The notes under the pieces were generated by a model. It did not search any database and was not told where the DNA came from. It was given only the letters and a program-made list of their open reading frames with translations. DNA of 64,000 bases from Pelagibacterium halotolerans B2 (lineage in GTDB: Bacteria > Pseudomonadota > Alphaproteobacteria > Rhizobiales > Devosiaceae). The stretch is taken from the NCBI RefSeq assembly GCF_000230555.1, contig NC_016078.1:558001-622000 (forward strand), given 5' to 3'. The translations under genes and the position numbers were made by a program. How positions within the stretch are numbered: position 1 is the first letter of the stretch; each line of letters begins with the position of its first letter. Of this stretch, positions 16,119 to 24,435 are shown piece by piece.

Positions 16119-16125
16119 GAAAATC

Positions 16126-16551
16126 TTGACGGACGACAATCCGCTGACCCGTCCGGGTCCGGCCCATCCCGATATCACCGATCCCGATATCGCAAGGCTC
16201 GTCGCGACCTTTTACGCCCGCGCCCGCGAGGACGATGTTCTCGGCCCGATCTTCAATCGTGCGGTCCATGACTGGGACGAACACATCGCCCAGATCACCG
16301 ATTTCTGGTCCTCGATCATGCTGCGCACCGGCCGCTATTCGGGCCGCCCGCTCAATCCTCACCTGCGCCTGCCCATAAAGGCCGAGCATTTCGACCGCTG
16401 GCTTTCTCTGTTCGAGCAAACCGCCGCCGAAATCTTTACCCCCGAGATCACCCACGAATTCATGATCCGGGCCCGCCGCATCGCCGACAATTTCGAACTC
16501 GCCATCGGCTCCATGCGCGGCGAAATCCGCTCCCCCCGCCACTCGCGCTAA
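16126..16551 (+). CDS. Group 3 truncated haemoglobin
   Basis: A 141-residue globin of the trHbIII class. It has DIARLVATFYARAREDDVLGPIFNRAV for helices A-B, HIAQITDFWSSIMLRTGRYSG for helix E and LPIKAEHFDRWLSLFEQTA with the proximal histidine (His87 region). Such proteins bind O2 or NO; their cellular role in alphaproteobacteria is unsettled. The only plausible start is TTG 16126, because no ATG precedes the conserved region in frame. It sits 7 nt after the phosphatase stop. Confidence 0.88.
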   Translation: MTDDNPLTRPGPAHPDITDPDIARLVATFYARAREDDVLGPIFNRAVHDWDEHIAQITDFWSSIMLRTGRYSGRPLNPHLRLPIKAEHFDRWLSLFEQTAAEIFTPEITHEFMIRARRIADNFELAIGSMRGEIRSPRHSR

Positions 16552-16939
16552 CCACACCCCTGCTTGGGCCCGACCTTTCCCATCCCACCCACCATCGCTG
16601 CCCCGGTGAAAGCCGGGCCCATGCGCCTTGTCGCACGCTCCAGAGCATGGGCGGGGCCGCTGGGTCCCGGATCAGGTCCGGGACGGCGATGGTGGTGATT
16701 GAGCTTCCCGTCTTCCGTCCCCATAACGATGAGCTTCCGCTTCCTCCGACCTCCCCCAAAGGGTGAGGTGCACCTTCGGCGCTTGCGGCATTCTTACCTC
16801 TCCCTTGGGGGAGAGGTCGGCGCGAAGCGACGGGTGAGGGGGCCTTCTCTGTTTCTCCGCTCCCACCCCCTCCAATCGAACGATTGACCACACCCCCAGC
16901 GCTGCCTAGAACACCCTCACCATTTCCGGGGACATACCC
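16552..16939. repeat. Repeat-filled gap upstream of aroC (families C and A)
   Basis: This 388-nt gap has no gene. At 16602-16697 there is a palindromic segment with CCATGCGCC and GCATGGGCG arms leading into GGGTCCCGGATC and GTCCGGGAC (family C, seen again near 57531-57600). At 16750-16848 there are one partial and one full family A unit: CTCTCCC, TTGG, GGGAGAGG, then CGGCGCGAAGCGACGG and GTGAGGGGGCC. The aroC start follows after about 90 nt, so its promoter may lie inside or just after the repeats. Confidence 0.7.
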
Positions 16940-18061
16940 ATGAGCGACAATTCCTTCGGCCACCTCTTCCGCTTCACCACATGGGGTGAGAGCCACGGCC
17001 CCGCGCTCGGCGTCGTCGTCGATGGCGTGCCCCCCGACTTGCCCATCTCCGCTGAAATGATCCAGCGCGATCTCGATCGCCGCAAGCCCGGCCAGTCGCG
17101 CTACACCACCCAGCGCCGCGAGGCCGACGAGGTCAAAATCCTCTCCGGCGTTTTCGAGGACGAGCGCACCGATGGCCTTCGCACCACCGGCACCCCCATT
17201 TCGCTTTTGATCGAAAACACCGACCAGCGCTCCAAGGACTATTCGGAAATCCGCGACAAGTTTCGCCCCGGTCACGCCGATTACACCTATTTCCAGAAAT
17301 ACGGCATCCGCGATTATCGCGGCGGTGGTCGCTCCTCTGCGCGCGAAACCGCAGCCCGCGTCGCTGCCGGAGCCGTCGCCAAACTTGTGATCCCAAACGT
17401 CACCATTCGCGCCTCGCTGGTCCAGATCGGCCCGCACAAGATCGATTACGCCAATTTCGATTGGGATCAGGTCGATCAGAACCCCTTCTTCTGCGCCGAT
17501 CCCAGGGCTGCGGAAACCTGGGCAACCTATCTGGACGGCATCCGCAAGGCCGGCTCGTCTGCCGGAGCTATCGTCGAAGTGGTGGCCGAAGGCGTCCCCG
17601 CCGGCTGGGGCGCTCCGATCTATGGCAAATTGTCCGCCGATATTGCCTCGGCCTTCATGTCGATCAACGCTGTAAAGGGTGTCGAGATCGGCGAGGGCAT
17701 GCACGCTGCCGAACTGACCGGTGAGGAAAACGCCGACCAGATGCGTTCGGACCGCCCGCTGCCAAAATTCCTGTCCAACAAGGCTGGCGGCATCCTCGGC
17801 GGCATTTCCAATGGCGACCCCATCGTCGCGCGCTTCGCGGTCAAGCCCACAAGCTCGATCCTCACCCCCCGCCAGACCGTCACCACGGAAAACGAGGATT
17901 CCGACATCATCACCAAGGGCCGCCACGATCCCTGCGTCGGCATCCGCGCCGTGCCCATCGGCGAAGCGATGATGGCCTGCGTGCTCGCCGATCACATGCT
18001 GCGCCACCGCGGCCAGACCGGTCGAGAAGGCGGCATCGGTTTCGGCCGCAACGATTTGTGA
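16940..18061 (+). CDS. aroC: Chorismate synthase
   Basis: A 373-residue enzyme of the shikimate pathway that converts 5-enolpyruvylshikimate 3-phosphate to chorismate using reduced FMN. Diagnostic segments are [11 protein letters not shown] (residues 14-24, including the catalytic histidine), [45 protein letters not shown] and, near the end, [13 protein letters not shown]. Length and order match family members throughout. ATG 16940 has a GGGGACAT upstream. A family A repeat separates it from ribB. Confidence 0.96.
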   Translation: MSDNSFGHLFRFTTWGESHGPALGVVVDGVPPDLPISAEMIQRDLDRRKPGQSRYTTQRREADEVKILSGVFEDERTDGLRTTGTPISLLIENTDQRSKDYSEIRDKFRPGHADYTYFQKYGIRDYRGGGRSSARETAARVAAGAVAKLVIPNVTIRASLVQIGPHKIDYANFDWDQVDQNPFFCADPRAAETWATYLDGIRKAGSSAGAIVEVVAEGVPAGWGAPIYGKLSADIASAFMSINAVKGVEIGEGMHAAELTGEENADQMRSDRPLPKFLSNKAGGILGGISNGDPIVARFAVKPTSSILTPRQTVTTENEDSDIITKGRHDPCVGIRAVPIGEAMMACVLADHMLRHRGQTGREGGIGFGRNDL

Positions 18062-18071
18062 GAAGGCGCAG

Positions 18072-18131
18072 CCTTCACCTCTCCCTTTGGGGGAGAGGTC
18101 GGCGCGAATGCGCCGGGTGAGGGGGCCTTCC
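18072..18131. repeat. Family A repeat between aroC and ribB
   Basis: A full unit: CCTCTCCC-TTT-GGGGGAGAGG, then an inner hairpin CGGCGC-GAAT-GCGCCGG, then GTGAGGGGGCC. Compared with the copy at 56.7 kb, where the inner hairpin is CGGACC-GCA-GGTCCGG, the arms have changed but remain paired. It starts 10 nt after the aroC stop. Confidence 0.75.
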
Positions 18132-18151
18132 TTAATTACGGAGTTAAAGCG

Positions 18152-19234
18152 TTGATCTCTGAATCCGACACCCGCGTCGAAACCGCCCTCAAGGCCATGA
18201 AGGCCGGCGGCATGGTCGTCGTGATCGACGACCATGACAGGGAAGGCGAGGGCGACATCATCGCCGCGGCCTCCACCATCACCCCCGAGCAGATGGCCTT
18301 CATCGTCCGCCACACCTCCGGCATCGTGTGCGCTCCCATCACCGGTGAGCGCGCCGCAAAGCTGCGCCTTGATCCGATGGTGGCCTCAAACGACTCTGCG
18401 CACTCGACGGCCTTCACCGTCACCATCGATTTCAAGCATGGCACAACCACAGGCATTTCCGCCGATGACCGCACGGCGACAGTGCGCGCGCTCACCAATG
18501 GCAATGTGGGCGCCGAGGATTTCTCCCGCCCCGGCCACATCTTCCCGCTTATTGCCCGCCGTGGCGGCGTCCTCATGCGCTCCGGCCACACCGAGGCGGC
18601 GGTCGATCTGTGCAAACTCGCCGGTCTGCCCGATGTCGGGGTCATCTGCGAACTGGTCAATGATGACGGCACCGTCACACGCGGCCAGCAGGTCGCCGAT
18701 TTTGCCACAACCCACGATTTGCCGCTGATTTCGGTCGCCGATCTGATCGCCTACCGCCAGCGCCGCGAAAAGCTTGTCGAACGCGTCGCGACCTTCGAGA
18801 TCGACACCGCCGCCGGCCGCGCCATCGCCTATGCTTATTCGACCCCCTTCGACCGCGTACAGCACCTTGCACTGGTGTTCGGCGATCTCGGGCAGGGCGA
18901 ACCAATCCACGTCCGCCTGCAACGTGAGGATATCGTCACCGACGTTTTCGGTAGTGCCGAAAAGCTCAACGCATCGATCACCGCCCTGGCCGAGACCGGC
19001 GGTGTTCTGGTCTATCTGCGCGAGGGCAATGCGGGCGTCGCCTATGACAGGGCCGCCGCCCAAGCCGAGCGCGAAGATCATGGCTCGGCCCGCGACCGGG
19101 AGGCCGAATGGCGTGAAGTCGGGCTCGGCGCCCAGATTTTGCGCGATCTCGGCGTCACCTCGATCCGCCCCATGTCGTCGCGTTCGCGCCACTATGTGGG
19201 CCTTGAGGCCTTCGGGATCACCATTTCCGGCTGA
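18152..19234 (+). CDS. ribB: 3,4-dihydroxy-2-butanone 4-phosphate synthase with a degenerate GTP cyclohydrolase II domain
   Basis: A 360-residue fusion. Residues 1-205 are an intact DHBP synthase: VVVIDDHDREGEGDI, RHTSGIVCAP, STAFTVTIDFKHGTTTGISADDR and RRGGVLMRSGHTEAAVDL. It makes the four-carbon precursor of riboflavin from ribulose 5-phosphate. Residues about 210-360 have the GTP cyclohydrolase II fold (FDRVQHLALVFGDLGQGEPIHVR) but lack the zinc cysteines: the usual CDCG is GSAEK and the RNIGL motif is GNAGVA. This half is probably catalytically dead. TTG 18152, with GGAG upstream, is required to include the N-terminal helix. Confidence 0.9.
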   Translation: MISESDTRVETALKAMKAGGMVVVIDDHDREGEGDIIAAASTITPEQMAFIVRHTSGIVCAPITGERAAKLRLDPMVASNDSAHSTAFTVTIDFKHGTTTGISADDRTATVRALTNGNVGAEDFSRPGHIFPLIARRGGVLMRSGHTEAAVDLCKLAGLPDVGVICELVNDDGTVTRGQQVADFATTHDLPLISVADLIAYRQRREKLVERVATFEIDTAAGRAIAYAYSTPFDRVQHLALVFGDLGQGEPIHVRLQREDIVTDVFGSAEKLNASITALAETGGVLVYLREGNAGVAYDRAAAQAEREDHGSARDREAEWREVGLGAQILRDLGVTSIRPMSSRSRHYVGLEAFGITISG

Positions 19235-19317
19235 AAGCCGATGCCCCGCCGTCATAATCCTGTGGCCCATTTCGACTAGCGTTAGCCCGATTGCTCAGGA
19301 TCGGGAGACCAGCGGGT

Positions 19318-19584
19318 ATGTGGAGGGTCGTAACGATTCCCGTCGCGCTGGCCCTCCTTGTTGTGGGAGCGGTTCTGGCACCGACCCCGATCCCGGCCGG
19401 CGTGCCTCTGATGGCGCTTGCCATCTTCCTTTTGATCGGCAGTTCGAAATTTGCTCTGCGGTCGGTTCGGCGCCTGCGCCGCCGCTGGGAGCGCCTCGAT
19501 CGGGCCCTAACCCACCTCGAAACGCGTACCGCAGGCACAATCGCCCGAACCTTCAGGCGCACGCGCCCGCATCGCCCTGGCTAG
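19318..19584 (+). CDS. Small membrane protein, PGPGW-like
   Basis: An 88-residue protein with one long hydrophobic N-terminal stretch (VVTIPVALALLVVGAVLAPTPIPAGVPLMALAIFLLIG), best read as two helices around a PTPIPAG turn, then a very basic tail (RRLRRRWERL, RTFRRTRPHRP). The arrangement resembles the PGPGW family of small inner-membrane proteins, but the exact motif is not present. ATG 19318 has GGGAGA upstream. Its TAG stop (19582-19584) overlaps the edge of a family D repeat. Confidence 0.6.
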   Translation: MWRVVTIPVALALLVVGAVLAPTPIPAGVPLMALAIFLLIGSSKFALRSVRRLRRRWERLDRALTHLETRTAGTIARTFRRTRPHRPG

Positions 19585-19684
19585 AGCGTGTCCAGCGAAA
19601 GTGGAAACGGTTTTGCGGTTCGGACACGCGATAAAACAAAGGCTTAGAGCCAAGGATTTGATTCAATCAAATCCTGAACTAGAG
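19583..19684. repeat. Family D composite element between convergent stops
   Basis: Hairpin 1: GCGTGTCC (19586-19593) with GGACACGC (19622-19629) around CAGCGAAAGTGG and GGTTTTGCGGTT. The spacer is ATAAAACAAAGGCTTAGAGC. Hairpin 2: GGATTTGATT-C-AATCAAATCC, perfect over 21 bases (19654-19674). Both flanking genes end in TAG codons in CTAGAG sequences at the element edges (19582-19584 on plus, 19679-19681 on minus). The element is all there is between the two stops. Confidence 0.8.
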
Positions 19685-19990
19685 CATGTTGTCGTAAACA
19701 CTGTGGGCCGCATCGTCCCAGGACTTATCGAGATTGGCCGCGCAATATTTGTAGGCGCGGTCATAGATCAGTTCGTCATCGACGCCACGTCCTACATCGG
19801 CATCTTCGTGCAGGTTTCGGGCCGTGAAATAGCCCAACAACCACGAGCGGTTCATGTCGCGATGACCCTCGATATAGTGCTCGACCATAACCTCGCTGCA
19901 TGGAACGGCGCCCTTGGCTGTATAGGCAATCGCCGGCTCCGATATTAGCGCCGTCACTGCCACCACGGCTACAACAAATGCGCATTTCAT
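19679..19990 (-). CDS. Small secreted hypothetical protein
   Basis: A 103-residue protein with a signal peptide (MKCAFVVAVVAVTALISEPAIA, cleavage after AIA). The mature part has two cysteines (VPCSEV and YKYCAANL) likely to form a disulfide, and a WLLGYFTARN helix. The spacing (C ... W-x2-G ... Y-C-x2-N) recalls small periplasmic proteins of the Rap1a/HdeA type, but I cannot assign a family with confidence. ATG 19990 is chosen as the start of the signal peptide; 20026 is upstream. It lies 62 nt downstream of tlyA on the same strand. Confidence 0.6.
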   Translation of the reverse strand: MKCAFVVAVVAVTALISEPAIAYTAKGAVPCSEVMVEHYIEGHRDMNRSWLLGYFTARNLHEDADVGRGVDDELIYDRAYKYCAANLDKSWDDAAHSVYDNML

Positions 19991-20052
19991 CTTGCGGCCC
20001 CCCAAGCGGACCGCCGATCTTATCACGTTCTCCGATTTCCCGTCCCCAGGAA

Positions 20053-20832
20053 TTACTTGGGGTCAGTCGGAACGTTTTGAATAAATGGAAAGATGTCCTG
20101 GCGATGTTCGAAGGCCGCCAGAAATTCTCCGTTGCCATCTCCACCCTTGATCGGAGAGGGCCACAAGCCGGCACGCTTCCATCCCAGCGCTTCCATATGC
20201 GCCATCACCGCCTCGACCGCCGCCGCCACATGCGGCCCGGGCATCACGATTCCGCCCTTGCCGATATGGTCGCGCCCCACCTCGAACTGGGGTTTGATGA
20301 GCAGGATGGCCTGCGCGCCCGGTGCACACAGCGCCGAGGGCGCATCGATGATCTTGGTCAGCGAGACAAAGCTCACATCCGATACCAGAAGGTCGACCGG
20401 CTCGGCGATCGTTTCAGCGCCCAGGTCGCGGGCATTGACCCCTTCGAGCGACACCACCTTGGAGAGCGCGGCAACATCGCCATGCAACTGCCCATGCCCC
20501 ACGTCGACGGCATAAATCTTGCGCGCACCGCGCTCGGCCAGCACCTGGCTGAACCCGCCTGTCGAGGCCCCCAGATCGAGACAGATCTTGTCCGTGGGAT
20601 CAAAGCCGCTCTTGTCCAGTCCCTCGACCAGTTTGAGCGCCGCGCGCGAAACATAGCGCGAGGCCGGGTCGTTCAGCGCAATTGCATCGTTCTCGCCCAC
20701 AAGCTGGCTGGGTTTGCCGGTCGCAACGCCATTGACGGTCACGGTGCCGCGCAGAACGGCGTCACGCGCCCGGGCGCGCGATTGAGCGAGCCCGCGCCGC
20801 TCAAGCGCTATATCGAGCCGTATCCGGCTCAT
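20053..20832 (-). CDS. tlyA: TlyA family RNA methyltransferase
   Basis: A 259-residue protein with an S4 RNA-binding domain (residues 1-60: RIRLDIALERRGLAQSRARAR, VTVNG) and an FtsJ-like methyltransferase domain (LDLGASTGGFSQVLAERGA near residue 88; VDLLVSDVSFVSL; LLIKPQFEVGR). TlyA methylates 2'-O-ribose of cytidines in 16S/23S rRNA in mycobacteria; the alphaproteobacterial role is inferred by family. Its ATG overlaps the SCO stop (ATGA, 20829-20832). It closes an operon of deacetylase-xseB-SCO-tlyA. Confidence 0.9.
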   Translation of the reverse strand: MSRIRLDIALERRGLAQSRARARDAVLRGTVTVNGVATGKPSQLVGENDAIALNDPASRYVSRAALKLVEGLDKSGFDPTDKICLDLGASTGGFSQVLAERGARKIYAVDVGHGQLHGDVAALSKVVSLEGVNARDLGAETIAEPVDLLVSDVSFVSLTKIIDAPSALCAPGAQAILLIKPQFEVGRDHIGKGGIVMPGPHVAAAVEAVMAHMEALGWKRAGLWPSPIKGGDGNGEFLAAFEHRQDIFPFIQNVPTDPK

Positions 20833-21416
20833 GACGCCGTCAGGCGTCTCACCTTGTCGAGTGCCGCCTGACTGTTCTCGCCCCAGGCTATGGTGCCGAA
20901 AAAGTCACCCTCCGCATCGATCATGAACACCGATGCCGTATGGTTGACAAGATAATCGGTCGAACCTTCGGCTTCGACCTTTTCCGAAAACACACCATAG
21001 GAGCGCTTGATCTGGTCGGTCTGGCCTTCGTCACCCACCAGCCCGATCACGTCGGGGCCGAAATTGGACAGATATTCGCGCGTGTGCTCCACGGTGTCGC
21101 GCTCTGGGTCAACCGAAACGAAAATGATCCGCAGCTCGTCATCGTCGAGCCCCAGCCGCTCTTTCCACCCAACCGCCTCGGCCAGCGTTGTCGGGCACAC
21201 ATCGGGGCAAAAAGTATAGCCGAAAAACATCAGCGTCGGCGTGCCCGGCAGGTCCTCATGGGTAAAAGTCTCCCCCGTCGAGGTCGCGACCATCTCGAAC
21301 GGCCCGCCGAACATCGCGCCCGAAGGCTGGATGGGCTTTGTGAAATAGATGACCGTGGCCGAAACCGCCGCAAGCGCCACAAGGGCCCACAGAACGATGC
21401 GCACTTTTCCCAGCAC
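20829..21416 (-). CDS. SCO1/SenC family copper chaperone (thioredoxin-like)
   Basis: A 195-residue membrane-anchored thioredoxin-fold protein. The N-terminal anchor is VLWALVALAAVSATVIYF. The copper motif is Cys70-PDV-Cys74 in TFCPDVCP, and the third ligand is His159 in VNHTASVFMID. SCO proteins load or reduce the CuA site of cytochrome c oxidase in the periplasm. It lies between xseB and tlyA, where many Rhizobiales carry dxs, and is coupled to tlyA by a 4-nt overlap. No oxidase genes are in the window. Confidence 0.9.
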   Translation of the reverse strand: MLGKVRIVLWALVALAAVSATVIYFTKPIQPSGAMFGGPFEMVATSTGETFTHEDLPGTPTLMFFGYTFCPDVCPTTLAEAVGWKERLGLDDDELRIIFVSVDPERDTVEHTREYLSNFGPDVIGLVGDEGQTDQIKRSYGVFSEKVEAEGSTDYLVNHTASVFMIDAEGDFFGTIAWGENSQAALDKVRRLTAS

Positions 21417-21431
21417 GGCGAAATTCCTGAC

Positions 21432-21665
21432 CTATTGATCCAGCGGCTCGACGCCTGTGGGTGTGCCGTCCTTGGCCAGCGTGATCTTTTCGATCCGCGC
21501 TTCGGCCTGCTTGAGCAGGGCTTCGCAATGGCGTTTGAGCGCTTCGCCGCGCTCATAGATCGCGATTGATTCCTGCAGGGGCGCCTTGCCGCCTTCGAGC
21601 TGCGCCACGATCTTTTCAAGCTCGTCCAGCGCCGCTTCAAAGCTCATTTCGGCGATGTCGGTCAT
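21432..21665 (-). CDS. xseB: Exodeoxyribonuclease VII small subunit
   Basis: A 77-residue protein matching XseB over its length ([55 protein letters not shown]). It forms the helical subunit of exonuclease VII with XseA, which degrades single-stranded DNA to oligonucleotides. It follows the deacetylase gene by 13 nt and precedes the SCO gene by 15 nt, so it is mid-operon. Confidence 0.94.
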   Translation of the reverse strand: MTDIAEMSFEAALDELEKIVAQLEGGKAPLQESIAIYERGEALKRHCEALLKQAEARIEKITLAKDGTPTGVEPLDQ

Positions 21666-21678
21666 GCCTGCCCCTCCG

Positions 21679-22632
21679 TCAGTATTCGTCGTAATCGGGT
21701 CCGGCTTCGCCGGTCAGCAGCATGCCTACATGCGCCGACACCCCCGAGGCAAGCCCGCCAAGATCGTACCCGCCTTCGAGCATCGAGACCAAACGGTTTG
21801 AGCAGCGCTTTTCGGCAATGTCCATCAACTTTCCCGTGAGCCATGCGAAATCGGCCCCCACCCATTCGAGCTGCGCCAGCGGATCGCGCCGCTCGGCATC
21901 AAAGCCCGCCGATACCAGAATCAGGTCCGGCGCAAAATTGTCGAGCGCCGGCAGGATGGTCTCCTTGTATGCCGCGCGCATTTCCGCCCCGCCACTCCCC
22001 GCTTCCAGGGGCACATTGACGATATTGCCCACGCCGGTCTCGCGCGGCGCCCCGGTGCCGGGATACAGTGGCATCTGGTGCGACGAGGCGTAAAAAACGC
22101 TGGGATCGTCGGCAAAAATATCCTGTGTCCCATTGCCGTGATGCACATCGAAATCGACGATCGCCACCCGCTCGGCCCCATGCAGCCTTTGCACCTGCCG
22201 TGCCGCGATGGCGATGGTGTTGACGAGGCAAAACCCCATGGAGCGGTCACGCTCGGCGTGATGACCCGGCGGCCGCGCCAGAATGAATGCGTTGTGCGCC
22301 TCGCCCAGAATGACCGCCTCCATTCCCCGCAATACCCCACCCAGCGCTGTGGCCGACGCCTCCAGGCTCCGTGCGGAAACAAAGGTATCGGCATCGATTT
22401 GCCCGATCCCTTCGGCCGGCCGCGTGGCACGGATCGTATCCATGACGGCCCGGCTGTGAACGAGATCGGCCAGTTCGAGATCGCCCGGCGTTGCCGCCTC
22501 CCGCGTCAAACCGCCAAAACGGGGATGGGCCAGTGCCCTGGCCGCCGCCTCGATGCGTTCCTGCCGTTCGGCATGGCCGCTCGGCGTCGCGTGCGCGGAC
22601 CCATTGGTCTGGCTGATGAGAAGGGTGGTCAT
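21679..22632 (-). CDS. Histone deacetylase family protein (acetylpolyamine amidohydrolase/AcuC-like)
   Basis: A 317-residue zinc amidohydrolase. Catalytic motifs are [10 protein letters not shown] (His-His dyad near residue 145), [13 protein letters not shown] (metal ligands Asp and His near 185), [12 protein letters not shown] (Asp near 270) and EGGYDLGGL. This is a class II HDAC-like fold; bacterial members deacetylate polyamines, acetoin-pathway proteins or other acetylamides, and the substrate is unknown here. It is the first gene of the xseB-SCO-tlyA operon and divergent from sua5 with 73 nt between starts. Confidence 0.9.
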   Translation of the reverse strand: MTTLLISQTNGSAHATPSGHAERQERIEAAARALAHPRFGGLTREAATPGDLELADLVHSRAVMDTIRATRPAEGIGQIDADTFVSARSLEASATALGGVLRGMEAVILGEAHNAFILARPPGHHAERDRSMGFCLVNTIAIAARQVQRLHGAERVAIVDFDVHHGNGTQDIFADDPSVFYASSHQMPLYPGTGAPRETGVGNIVNVPLEAGSGGAEMRAAYKETILPALDNFAPDLILVSAGFDAERRDPLAQLEWVGADFAWLTGKLMDIAEKRCSNRLVSMLEGGYDLGGLASGVSAHVGMLLTGEAGPDYDEY

Positions 22633-22705
22633 TTAGGGCTCAGGACCTATGCCTCGGCTGTTGCCCCTTCTTGACGCGGCACCGGGCGCTTGTCAAACAA
22701 CGTCG

Positions 22706-23656
22706 ATGAAGCCAGCACCCGCCGATCCCCAGTCCGTTGCCGATGCCGCAGCCCTGCTGCAAAGGGGCCAATTGTGCGCCTTCGCGACCGAGACGGTCTA
22801 TGGCCTTGGCGCCGACGCCACAAACTCCGATGCCGTCCTCAAGATCTATGAAACCAAAGGCCGCCCGCGCTTCAATCCGCTCATTTCCCATTGTGCCGAT
22901 ATGGAAATGGCAGAGCGCTTCGGCGAGTTTTCCCCGCTCGCCCGCAGCCTGGCCGACGCCTTCTGGCCCGGCCCGTTGACACTGGTCGTGCCCCTCAAAC
23001 CCGGCGCGGGGCTGTCCGATCTCGTCACCGCTGGGCTCGATACCGTCGGCCTGCGTGTTCCGGCCCACCCCATGGCCCGCGAGCTGATCGCCGCCCTTGG
23101 CCGCCCCGTCGCCGCGCCGTCCGCCAATCCCTCGGGCAGGCTCTCGCCCACAATAGCCGATCACGTCCGCACAGCCTTTTCCGGCGCGGTTCCGGTTCTC
23201 GAGGGCGGCCCCTGTCAAAACGGCCTGGAATCCACGATTATTGCCGTCACCGGCGATACGGTCACCCAGCTCCGCGCCGGTGCCCTTGCGCGCGAGGATA
23301 TAGAAGCCTTTCTCGGCCACCCCATCGCACTTGCTGCTCCCAATGCCGCGATCACCGCGCCTGGCATGCTCAAGAGCCACTACGCCCCCAACGCCGCGCT
23401 CCGTCTCGACGCCGAAGAGCCCGCGTCCGGCGAAGCCTATCTCGCTTTCGGCCCGGCTCCCGCCCATGACGGCCCGTTCCTCAATCTCTCGGAATCCGGC
23501 GATCTACGCGAGGCAGCGCGAAACCTTTTCTCCCACCTTGCCCGGCTCGACGCATCCGGGGCAAACTCGATTGCGGTCGCCCCAATTCCAGACACCGGCC
23601 TGGGCGAAGCGATCAACGACCGTCTCGAACGCGCCGCCGCGCCCCGCAACCGATAG
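22706..23656 (+). CDS. L-threonylcarbamoyladenylate synthase (Sua5/YwlC type)
   Basis: A 316-residue protein with an N-terminal YrdC domain (ATETVYGLGADATNSDAVLKIYETKGRP, near residues 28-55; PGPLTLVVP; PSANPSG) and a C-terminal Sua5 domain (APGMLKSHYAP, followed by the Rossmann-like segment). It makes threonylcarbamoyl-AMP from threonine, bicarbonate and ATP for t6A37 in ANN-decoding tRNAs. The length fits the long Sua5 form, not the short TsaC form. ATG 22706 is chosen because an upstream in-frame ATG at 22649 adds unrelated residues. Confidence 0.92.
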   Translation: MKPAPADPQSVADAAALLQRGQLCAFATETVYGLGADATNSDAVLKIYETKGRPRFNPLISHCADMEMAERFGEFSPLARSLADAFWPGPLTLVVPLKPGAGLSDLVTAGLDTVGLRVPAHPMARELIAALGRPVAAPSANPSGRLSPTIADHVRTAFSGAVPVLEGGPCQNGLESTIIAVTGDTVTQLRAGALAREDIEAFLGHPIALAAPNAAITAPGMLKSHYAPNAALRLDAEEPASGEAYLAFGPAPAHDGPFLNLSESGDLREAARNLFSHLARLDASGANSIAVAPIPDTGLGEAINDRLERAAAPRNR

Positions 23657-23665
23657 GAACCTGCC

Positions 23666-24070
23666 ATGACGTCACGCACTGCCGCCTGCACCTGTGGCCA
23701 GCTTTCGATCACCGTGCATGGAGAGTGTCTGGGCAACGGCATCTGCCATTGTCTGGCCTGCCAAAGCCGCACCGGCAGCGTTTTTGCCACCCTGGGCGCC
23801 TGGGCCGCGCCCTATGAGATCAAGGGCCGTGCCACCCAATATGTCCGCATCGGCGATGCCGGCGCGCAATTCCGCTTCAACTTCTGCCCTGTTTGCGGCT
23901 CGACGGTGTTCCACACCGAGGAAGGCGCCGACGACTTCGTGATGGTTGCCATAGGGTGCCTGGCCGATCCCGATTTCCCCGCGCCCCAGGATTCGGTTTA
24001 CGACAGCCGCCGTCATCACTGGGTGAAACTGCCCGATGGCGTTCCCGCTTTTGCGAGAAACCCCCAATGA
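23666..24070 (+). CDS. GFA family protein (CENP-V/glutathione-dependent formaldehyde-activating-like)
   Basis: A 134-residue zinc protein of the GFA fold. Cysteine pairs are seen as CTCGQL (residues 8-10), CHCLACQ (27-32) and CPVCGS (73-76), the seven-cysteine arrangement of this family. The best-known member binds the S-hydroxymethyl-glutathione adduct, but most members have no proven function. It follows sua5 by 9 nt and overlaps the NTF2-like gene by 4 nt. Confidence 0.88.
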   Translation: MTSRTAACTCGQLSITVHGECLGNGICHCLACQSRTGSVFATLGAWAAPYEIKGRATQYVRIGDAGAQFRFNFCPVCGSTVFHTEEGADDFVMVAIGCLADPDFPAPQDSVYDSRRHHWVKLPDGVPAFARNPQ

Positions 24071-24435
24071 AAACCAAAATCACCCTAAGCGGGGAGTGCG
24101 GCAACTCGCCCAAGAATGCCTTTGCCGAAAAAGTCGCTGTTGCCGTGTTGACGTCAGACGCCGAAATGCTGACTCAAACGCTCACCGGCGATTGTGTCGT
24201 CGCATTTCCCGATGGCCGGGAGGCAAGGGGCGTCGAAGCGGCGTTGGCGGCAATCGCCGAACTTGGCGCCGCTCCCGAAGCCCTCACGATAACCCATGCC
24301 ATCACCCACGGCCGGGTCGGCGCGGTCAATGGCACGCTCGTCCGGGCCGGAAAATCCGTCGGCTTCGCGTTCTTTCTCGATTTCAAGAATGCGAAGGCGG
24401 ACAGCATAGCCGCCATCCGCCTTTATCGCGACTAA
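24067..24435 (+). CDS. NTF2/SnoaL-like small protein
   Basis: A 122-residue protein that starts inside the GFA stop (ATGA). The pattern of an N-terminal helix (KNAFAEKVAVAVLTSDAEMLTQTLTGDCVVAFPDG) followed by curved strands (ALTITHAITHGRVGAVNGTLV, VGFAFFLDFKNAK) is that of NTF2-like cone folds. No catalytic residues can be assigned. It overlaps the dnaJ-like gene by 4 nt at the 3' ends. Confidence 0.65.
   Translation: MKTKITLSGECGNSPKNAFAEKVAVAVLTSDAEMLTQTLTGDCVVAFPDGREARGVEAALAAIAELGAAPEALTITHAITHGRVGAVNGTLVRAGKSVGFAFFLDFKNAKADSIAAIRLYRD

Noticed and set aside
16460..18313. 617-codon open frame on the minus strand across aroC
   Set aside because: It is the antisense shadow of aroC and of repeats; aroC on the plus strand matches its family throughout and the shadow has no family features.
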